This document shows, piece after piece, positions 57,016 to 64,000 of a DNA stretch of 64,000 nt. The first letter of the stretch is position 1. Each line of letters begins with the position of its first letter. The position numbers and the translations under genes were made by a program. The DNA is from Gnetum montanum (lineage: Eukaryota; Streptophyta; Gnetopsida; Gnetales; Gnetaceae): the NCBI GenBank assembly GCA_015680685.1, contig MNCI01000268.1:225281-289280 (forward strand), written 5' to 3'. A model generated the notes under the pieces. That model searched no databases, was not told where the DNA came from, and saw only the letters and a list, made by a program, of their open reading frames with translations.

Positions 57016-58104
57016 ATGGAACCATATGAGGAGCTTATAAGCGCCTACATAGAAAGCATGGATCGATTTAAAGAGTTTTATCAACAAGTATCCATTGTTG
57101 ATGACCATGATGATTGGGAAAAGTTGCAAATCCCTAAAAGTTTCAAAAAAGAGCCCTTGGAACTCAAATCCTTACCAGCCCACCTAGAATATGCATTTTT
57201 GCATAATGGAAAACTAGTGATTATCAATGCCACCTTTGCTCCTAAACAAAAGAGAAAGTTTCTGAAGGTGGTGAACAAATGGGAAGCTACTTTTGCATGG
57301 TCATATCTTGAATTAATGAGAGTGGATCCCTGAGTTTGCCAACATTGGATTTATATTGACCCCTCCATGAAGCCACGAAGATAACCATAAGTCTGATTGA
57401 ACCCCAAACTGAAGCAGGTCGTCAAAGATGAAATCAAGCAGTTGCTAGAAGCAAGGTTCATCTACTCTATTGCCAATAGTGAATGGGTCAGGCCACTTGT
57501 TATTGTGGCAAAGAAGGATGGCAAATGGAGGGTCTGTATAGATTTCCAATTTCTCAACATGGCTACCTTCAAAGATCACTTCCCACTCTCATTTGTGGAC
57601 CAAGTTTTGGATACCATTGTGGGGCATCATTATTATAGCTTTTTGGATGGTTATAGTGGCTATAACCAAATCCAAATTGTGCTAGAGGACCAGGCCAAGA
57701 CAACCTTCACAAGTCCATGGGAGACTTTTTCATACAAAAAGATGTCTTTTGGCCTGTGTAATGCACCTGCCACTTTCCAACGCCTTGTCCTCAACATCTT
57801 CCAGCAGCAAATTGGCAATGGGGTAGAAGTCTTCATGGATGACTTCTCTACCTATGGGGCCACATTCGATCAAGCCTTGGACTGCCTTGAGCAAGTTCTG
57901 AAAAGGTGTGTGGACACTAACCTACGGCTCAACTGGCAAAAAAGCCACTTAATGGTCCAGGAGGGCATTGTGCTAGGGCACCGTATTTCACAAATAGGGA
58001 TTAGCATGGATCCTAACAAAATCAGGGTCATCCATGGAATTACCAGGCAACCAAGCACTATAAAAGATGTTTGGTCATTCTTTTCCCACATTGGTTACTA
58101 CTAG
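57016..58104 (+). pseudogene. E5 reverse transcriptase
   Basis: A linker (57016-57333) reads KEPLELKSLPAHLEYAFL and leads, after a stop, into 235 uninterrupted codons (57397-58104). Palm/finger motifs in order: MNPKLKQVVKDEIKQLLEARFIY, KKDGKWRVCIDF, HFPLSFVDQVLDTIVGHHYYSFLDGYSGYNQI, MSFGLCNAPATFQRLV, the catalytic FMDDFSTYG (near 57833-57860), and the GHRISQIGISMDPNKI primer-grip region. All three catalytic Asp positions appear present (FLDG, MDD). The frame stops in the connection domain. This is the best preserved RT in the window. Confidence 0.88.
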
Positions 58105-58640
58105 CACTTCAACAAAAATTTCTCAAAAATCGCCAAACCATTGGTGGAACTCACAAAGAAAGATGCTCCATTCGTCTGGACCAGGGAATGTGAATCGACA
58201 TTCCAAATGCTTAAACAGAAACTCATAGAGACTCTAGTTCTACGGGCACCTGATTAGTCTAGACCTTACCACATCATGACAGATGCATCCAACTATGCAT
58301 TGGGAGTCATGCTTACACAGTGTCATGATCAAAAACATCCATACTATATTCACTGTGCAAGCCGTAGCATTGTGTTTTTCCAGCTTAATTACACCACCAC
58401 CGAAAAGGAGTTGATGGAGGTGGTGTTCACCTTGGAAAAATTTCGACACTATGTGCTCAGGTATAAGGTGTTTGTGCATACTTACCATAGTGCCATCTAG
58501 TTCCTGATGAACAAACCAACGATGAGCCCCCGTATCATACAGTGGCTAGTGATTCTACAAGAATTTGACCTCACTATGGTAGATCGGAAGGGAAACAATA
58601 ATGTGGTTGCTGACCACTTGTCTCAGTTATGATGGGATGA
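58105..58640 (+). pseudogene. E5 connection and RNase H domain
   Basis: After a stop, FNKNFSKIAKPLVELTKKDAPFVWT continues the connection. RNase H begins MTDASNYALGVMLTQ (first Asp kept), has TTTEKELMEVVFTLEKFRHYVL (Glu kept), but the usual TDHxAL is TYHSAI, so a catalytic Asp is lost. It ends with IQWLVILQEFDLTMVDRKG and ADHLSQL. It would remove the RNA strand during copying. Confidence 0.8.
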
Positions 58641-58829
58641 TGCAAAAGAGGAGGAGCCCCTCTCCAACCAATTCCTAGATGAACTTCTCTTTGCGAGAGC
58701 GGTTGATTTGCAAGTGCCCAAGGAATCACCTTGGTTCAGCCACATCCTCACCTATCTAACAACTTAGGAATTTCCAAAGGAGTGGAACCATTGGCATAAA
58801 TAATAGTTTCTCCATAAGGCCAAGCGCTT

Positions 58830-59990
58830 CATGGAAATCAATGGCCACCTTTATAAGGTGTGCGTAGATGGCCTGGTTCGATGGTGTATCCCTGATGATG
58901 ATACACTACGCGTCCTTCAAGATGCTCATGAGGGCCCTTGTGGGGGCCACTATTCTAGATGATGCACAACCATTAAGATCCTGCTTGTAGGATATTATTG
59001 GCCCACAATTTTTAGGGACACACAATGGTTCGCCCACTCCTGTGAACAATGCTAGAGAGACAGTGGGATGATTGCATAATTGGAGGAACCTCAATAGTGG
59101 ATCCAACCACTCGAGCCCTTCGACATCTAGGGTATCAACTTCATGGGTTCCATCACACCCCTATCCAACGAGAAAGTGTATATCATCGTTGTTGTGGACT
59201 ATTGCACAAAGTGAGCAAAGGCGGCAACCATCATCGATTGTTCCTCAAACACCATCACACGATTTGTCCAACAACAAATCGTCAACATGTTTGGAGTGCC
59301 ACGTGCACTCATCTCATATAATGGAACACATTTCATGGGCACCACTTTTCGTAAACTCATGCAACACTTGGGGGTTACCCATAAATTTACAACACCTTAT
59401 CACCCCCAATCCAATGGGCATGCCGAAGTCACCAATTGAGAGATCACCAAAATCCTCACTCGAACCATTAGTAAATATAGGAGGGACTAGAGCACCAAAC
59501 TTAACGATGCCCTATAGGCCTATCACTCCACTTGGAAACTTCCTATAGGTTACTCTCCCTATGAGTTAGTGTAAGATAAGTTACCAAAACTCTCAATCCA
59601 GGCAGAACTCTGGACACTATCCACAGCCAGTGACTTAGGTCTTAACCTACCACTAGCACAACGAGAACGACTTATCAACCTAAGTGTGCTAGATGATAAT
59701 CGATTAGTGGCCCTATCTTCAAATGAGATCCACAAGGCCTACAATAAAAAACGTCATGATCTTAGGATTCAGAAGATAACATTTTGACGTGGAGATAAAG
59801 TGCTTTACTGGAACCCCACACATGTACCACAACCGACCAAGTTTTAAGCATTGTGGGAGGGACCTTACATTGGCTCTGAAACCTTCCCATCCGGGGCCTT
59901 GCTTATACACAAACCTGAGGATCACTAGAACGCAGTTGGTCAATCGGCAACAATTAAAACCTTTCCATGAACTTCACCTAACCAGTGCTA
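58830..59990 (+). pseudogene. E5 integrase (broken)
   Basis: The zinc region LQDAHEGPCGGHYSR...FAHSCEQC keeps its His and Cys residues. The core reads GINFMGSITPLSNEKVYIIVVVDYCTK, with Asn at the first catalytic Asp. GVPRALISYNGTHFMG has Tyr at the second Asp, while HPQSNGHAEVTN keeps the Glu. The C-terminal part reads NLSVLDDNRLVALSSNEIHKAYNKKRHD and LYWNPTHVPQPTKF.ALWEGPYI. At least ten stops and two lost catalytic residues make it dead. Confidence 0.8.
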
Positions 59991-61630
59991 CTGCCTCATC
60001 GTCATCACGACAGCCTCGTTCCATTTTTTGTGTCTCCTCGTTTCCACCCAGTCATGGGGGAGACCGTCCTCCATGCTAATCCATCCTACCAATCTCCCCA
60101 TTGTTTTTGAAATTTTTTGTTTTACACTTTTTGTTTTACAACATCATTTGTACGTTTGCCAATTCTTACTAACTTTTCCTTTCTTTAATTACTTTTCCAT
60201 TTCTTCATTGATTATTTATGCATGTGTGTGTGTTTAATTTTCAATTGGTTGCTAATAAGTCATGTTATGTTCATCAGGTGTCTGGCGCGAATGGTTTTCG
60301 TCGTGATGGATCATGTAAAGTGGTCCACCTAGTTTATCTCGCTCCTACCCTCACATTATTGTTCTTGGACTTTACGTCTATTTTCATCTCATAAAATTAG
60401 TAGTGAGTCCACGTCATCCACCCATTCACCCACTCCATGGTTTTCCTTCTTTTGGAAACATGCAACCCCTTCACTTAAAAACATTTTAATTAATGTGTGA
60501 CTTGTGTAGTTTCCAGACTTGGGGATGACCGAATGGTTTGAATTAGGTGTGACTTCAAGGGGAATGCAACATTCGTCATCCTTTTCTATCCCTTGGGTTG
60601 CCGGTGTGTCCTTACAGATTTTTTACCACTCCACATTCTTCTCTACAAGGAAGCTCCTGGGCAATTTGACCTTGCATGGTGTGGTCCTCATCGCAAAAAT
60701 TCAAAAAACAAAAAAAATAAAAAATAAAAAAAACATGAGAATTCAAAGCACACCCCTTGGTCGAATGCATGCAACCAAGCATGGGTCTTTGCATGGTCTG
60801 GTTCCCACAAAATAATAAGAAAAATAAAAATAAAAACCTAAGTTTGTGGGAATTCAAAGCACACCCCTTAGACCGCCTCTCACGAGTCATGAAAACTAGT
60901 TATGGGACTTACTCCATCCCCTCTAACTTAGTCCCATCACTTCCTTTCTCTCACGCCTGTTGGAGTGGTGGTTCTCTATGGGTGCATTCTCGTGTACTTG
61001 GTGGATGGACAAGGCTTCACATGTTGCTGTGATGTCACTGTATGTGGTTGGTTTTGGGTTTGAACTTAGGAACGGTTCTACCAAGTCACTTAACCACAAC
61101 TTCACATGGGGTTTCATGTGACCGATGCTCGGAATTTCAATTCTCTCTCTCTCTTCACTCATTTCTCTCCATAACTCACCTCACTGTCCATCTTATGTTT
61201 TGAAAGTTATTTGTGATTTCCATGAACTTCTCATGCCTTGGCAGGTTCTCATGGATGGGAATATTAACTTACGGTCACCATTTCATGGCCCTAGGGCCCA
61301 CGGACTCTGGTGTTGAGGATATGTAAGGGCTACTGAGGCTACCACCTGCTATGGGGAGGACCCACTTGCATATTCTTGGTCCTGTTTGTTAGCCTCCCAT
61401 CCTTTTGATTTCATGGTTGATTATTTTCATAATACCCATCGCTCGATTTCTTCTCTGTGGAGTTCTTTTTCCCCACGTTCTCCTACATTTGACTCTTTTT
61501 CTAGCCCAGTTTACCTTCCTCGTGTCCTCAGCTGCATTCCCAGTCTCTCAAGCTCTTCAACCACTCCAATTTGGAGTTTTAAATTCATTTTTTTTATTTT
61601 TTCTAGGTTGGTCAACATTGGTCAATGGGT
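59991..61630 (+). other. E5 conserved non-coding block between pol and ORF3
   Basis: It carries the family boxes in the same order: CCACGTCATCCACCCATTCACCC near 60411, GTGTGACTTCAAGGGGAATGC near 60548, CCAAGCATGGGTCTTTGCATGG near 60775 and GGGGAGGACCCACTTGCATATTC near 61354. Its length matches the E7 block and exceeds the E1 block. Open stretches on either strand are not conserved among the copies. Confidence 0.5.
60674..60875 (+). repeat. Imperfect ~118-bp tandem duplication
   Basis: GCATGGTGTGGTCC...GAATTCAAAGCACACCCCTTGG (60674-60764) and GCATGGTCTGGTTCC...GAATTCAAAGCACACCCCTTAG (60792-60873) are two copies of a unit with an A-rich centre. The other elements seem to have one copy. Confidence 0.75.
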
Positions 61631-61634
61631 GCGA

Positions 61635-61735
61635 CCCCCTACGTATACAGGGCCCCATATATGCAGTCCCCTGCATATACACGACCACGTATACGGGGCC
61701 CCGTCGACACAGCCCTTACTCCGTATATATACCCG
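61635..61735 (+). promoter_or_regulatory. Internal promoter-like region upstream of E5 ORF3
   Basis: CCCCCTACGTATACAGGGCCCC and CACGTATACGGGGCCCCGTCGAC stand upstream of TATATATACCC (61723-61733), followed about 15-20 bases later by GCCATAC. The E5 LTR promoter has the same palindromes, TATA box and GCCATAC. The block lies about 410 bases before the ORF3 ATG. A promoter for a separate ORF3 transcript is inferred. Confidence 0.5.
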
Positions 61736-62104
61736 TTGTGCCATACACTTTTCATATTTGGAAAAAAACTTGGGGGGATATTTTGCCATTTTTTTGCCTT
61801 TCTTCTTCCCATGTACCTACGTTTCCTATCGCATGTCCACATCATCCTATCCTTTTCCTCTTATGCACCTGGAGCTATGCTCTCAATTGTGGGGGGTGAG
61901 GCCTATTAGAAATTAATTAATTGATTAAGACTTCGCACCTTTTAAGGGAAGAAACGAAAACAATAGTTTAAACTCCAACTTATCCCTTATTGTTTTTGGT
62001 TCTAACCCATCAACTAATACTCCGGGGGATCTAACGAGATGCATGTGTCAGCATCATAACTTAGTCAAACAGAGAAGGTGTATGAGGGCCATTTTGAGCA
62101 GCTT

Positions 62105-62140
62105 GTGCACAATCTAATTAGTGGTTATGTTTAATTACAG
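62105..62140 (+). promoter_or_regulatory. Putative 3' splice site before E5 ORF3
   Basis: TCTAATTAG (branch-like CTAAT) is followed by GGTTATGTTTAATTACAG, joined directly to the ORF3 ATG at 62141. GGGGTGAGGCC near 61893-61903 could be the matching donor. Confidence 0.5.
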
Positions 62141-64000
62141 ATGGCACAAAAACCAAGGCATCCAAGGGGAGAAGGACCATCACAACCTAGGGACAAGCAT
62201 CCATGAACGGGAAGAGGATGAGGCGTGCAGCATCCAAAACATGTGGAGGGCTCTCATGCAACTGGCCCCCTCTGTGAAGTACCTGATGTGGAATCTATCC
62301 ATCAAATTCCCGAAGAGGAGATTCCCAGCGAGCAATCACAAGGGGATGAAACTCTGGGGATAGCACCACGCTTGAGGTCACCCTGACCCAAGCATGTCTT
62401 GATGCTATCAAGCCACGAGAAGTGCAACGAATGGTCCTACAAGAGTTAAACTTTGGACCATTTCTCGAGAACACACCAGACGATGTGAGGCTTCAATTAC
62501 AATACTCTCCTATGTGGCCAATCATCACAACTAGTGGTGAATGGTACTTAGGAGAGACCTATCTCTTCTGGACAAATCAGCAACTAGGGTCCAGGGAAAG
62601 AATTAAGGACATCTATGTCTCTTACTCTGCGAAAGCAATTGCGCAAGCTCTAGGGTTGCCAAAGAATAGAGCAGATGTGGTGGAGATCCCGAAGTAAGCT
62701 GACCCCAAGGTAAAAGGGGAGTGGATCAGGTGGTGCTATGGGGTGGATTGCAAATAGTTTGGCACTTTGACCACCATGGAGAGAGTATATTCAAAGATTG
62801 TGTCTTACCAACTAAACCCAATGGTGAGACCCAGTAAAATCACTGCCTTCTCCACTCGTGCATGTGCTTCCTTAAGTGGGAAATTCCCAATGAGCCTCCC
62901 ACAATTGTTATTCTTAGAAATTGAAAAGAGGTTCGCTAAAAGCGAGCGTGGAAGATGGGCTCTCCCCTTTCCCTGCCTAATCAAAAAGTTATGCAAATGG
63001 GCAGGGATGGCATGGTATGCCAATGATACACTTCAGCATGCCCCGATTGCCTCATGGAGGAAAATGATGAAGGACAGGACTCCGGCCACTACACAAACCA
63101 AGGAGGAGTAGCAACCACCTCCACTGCCTACACAAACAATGAGGTCAGGTTTGCAAACCATCGCAGAGCACATAGGCGAAATCTAACAATCACTCTTGAT
63201 CCAACAAGAGTAATCTAGAAGGACAGGTGGAGGAGAAGATCCTTCAGTCTATCGCCCTACAATGAGCCATCTGGAGTAGGTGGCTTACTTTGTAAGTCTG
63301 CTAGAAAGGGCAGGGCCGATGTTCTCTATCACCCGAATGCAGGTACCCACAAGAGCTAATCCTAGCATCTAGGAGGTAATGGTATCCACACAATAGTTAT
63401 TTCCTAAAATCTTAGGAAATGCCACTACTTTCTCAGTATGCTTGGAAGATGGCGAGGGGGCGACAGTCTTGGTGATGTAGCACCAAGGACAGGAGGTTGT
63501 GGCTGAAGTGGTTGCTGACACGATTGATACGGCTCTCAACACACTGGCGGCACCTATACCAAACATACATGGACTCGAAGACATACATGCATCTTTCGGG
63601 ACTTCACATAGCAAGATCGATGCAACCCAACATGAAGAGCTTTTGGACCGACTGGTGAAAACTAGAACCATTCCCGGATGTCTTCAACCTTCCGGACAAC
63701 ATCACTACAACCCAATCGGAGCTGCTCTCAGAAAGGGGTAAGAGCCTCATCTTGGAAGGGCAACTTGAACATACTCAAGCTAATTGTCAATGCTTGGCAA
63801 TAGAAGTTGCTCAATTAAGAACCCAACTTTCTGATCCAGCTCTCCTCAACCATGAGCTCACTAGAGATGAAACTTTTCAATAGCTTCAGATCAAACTTCA
63901 GATAGTTGAGGATGAGCAAGAGTTGGCGATCTTTGATAAGTCCTTGGTAGATGCTCATGCATATCATTTAAAAAAGGACTTGACAGAGGTTCGTCAGGAG
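62141..64000 (+). pseudogene. E5 ORF3 (partial, continues past the window)
   Basis: ATG 62141 opens MAQKPRHPRGEGPSQPRDK. The globular domain spans 62420-63110: MVLQELNFGPFLENTPDDVR, MWPIITTSGEWYLGETYLFW, AQALGLPKN, MVRPSKITAFSTRACASLSG, LPQLLFLEIEKRF, CLIKKLCKWAGMAWY. Then come a proline/glutamine linker and, from about 63500, heptad-rich segments corresponding to the coiled-coil tail of E2. Stops interrupt it about eight times. It follows pol where Athila elements carry an env-like gene, but shows no signal peptide or membrane span here. Role unknown. Confidence 0.7.

Larger units (their letters stand above)
52852..64000 (+). mobile_element. E5: Athila-like element with full domain order, runs off the window
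   Basis: The 5' LTR (about 52852-53757) is followed by the primer-binding site (53758-53777), gag, protease, RT, RNase H, integrase, conserved non-coding block, internal promoter-like cluster, splice-acceptor-like site and ORF3, still open at 64000. It is the only element on the plus strand and the only one with every expected domain. Stops and frameshifts still break nearly every domain. The LTR left edge is set by TGATGAAG and is approximate because the 3' LTR is outside the window. Confidence 0.85.

Noticed and set aside
61386-61916. Open frame of 176 codons on the plus strand overlapping the E5 internal promoter
   Set aside because: It has overlapping alternatives in other frames, no recognisable domain, and is not conserved in E2 at the equivalent place. 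The nucleotide palindromes explain the conservation better.

Overview
The window is repeat DNA from a large plant nuclear genome. It is AT-rich and gene-poor, and almost every recognisable coding trace belongs to an LTR retrotransposon of a plant-specific lineage (Athila and Tat branches of Ty3/gypsy, another gypsy lineage, and Ty1/copia). I found no host protein-coding gene, tRNA, rRNA or CRISPR array. The species cannot be fixed from the sequence. Bases 1-588 are an assembly gap.

Layout, using labels E0-E7. E0 (900-21063, minus) is an old gypsy element split by two later insertions: E1 (4240-9845, minus, target duplication ACAAG) and E2 (10849-19772, minus, CCTCC). To its right, 21064-21413 and 38383-43534 are two halves of a decayed Athila-like element, E6 (minus). 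They are separated by E3 (21414-38382, minus, CATGG), a Tat-like element whose own 5' LTR was broken by a copia element, E4 (32154-37921, minus, ACACT). After a short unassigned stretch comes E7 (44709-52722, minus, Athila-like, GGTCT). E5 follows (LTR from about 52852, plus strand), the most complete Athila-like element, which runs off the right edge. Reading-frame continuity of the E6 ORF3 across the E3 insertion, and the target duplications, support this nesting order.

E1, E2, E5, E6 and E7 are one Athila-like family. E1, E2, E5 and E7 show LTRs with TGATGA...CTCATCA-type ends (some decayed) and a primer-binding site of the form TTGGCRCCGTTGYCRGGGAC. The family plan, assembled from several copies, is gag, protease/RT/RNase H/integrase (only in E5, E6, E7), a roughly 1-2 kb conserved non-coding block, and a 3' reading frame (ORF3) in the env position that ends in a coiled-coil-rich tail. 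E1 and E2 lack pol entirely and stop gag at the same residue, which looks like a fixed non-autonomous subfamily that would depend on pol-bearing relatives.

The most interesting signal is ahead of ORF3. Four copies (E1, E2, E5, E6) have what looks like a conserved 3' splice site (branch point plus AG) ending exactly at the ORF3 start codon. E2 and E5 also carry, 400-500 bases further upstream, a TATA box preceded by a cluster of short palindromes. Each element's internal cluster is made of the same palindrome as its own LTR promoter (GATATC in E2, GTATAC/GGGGCCCC in E5). This suggests ORF3 has a private, LTR-derived promoter and an intron in its leader.

All coding regions carry stops and frameshifts. 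Assembly quality is uneven: three single-N joins are present, two with duplicated flanks, and the left side of E0 does not match its right side.
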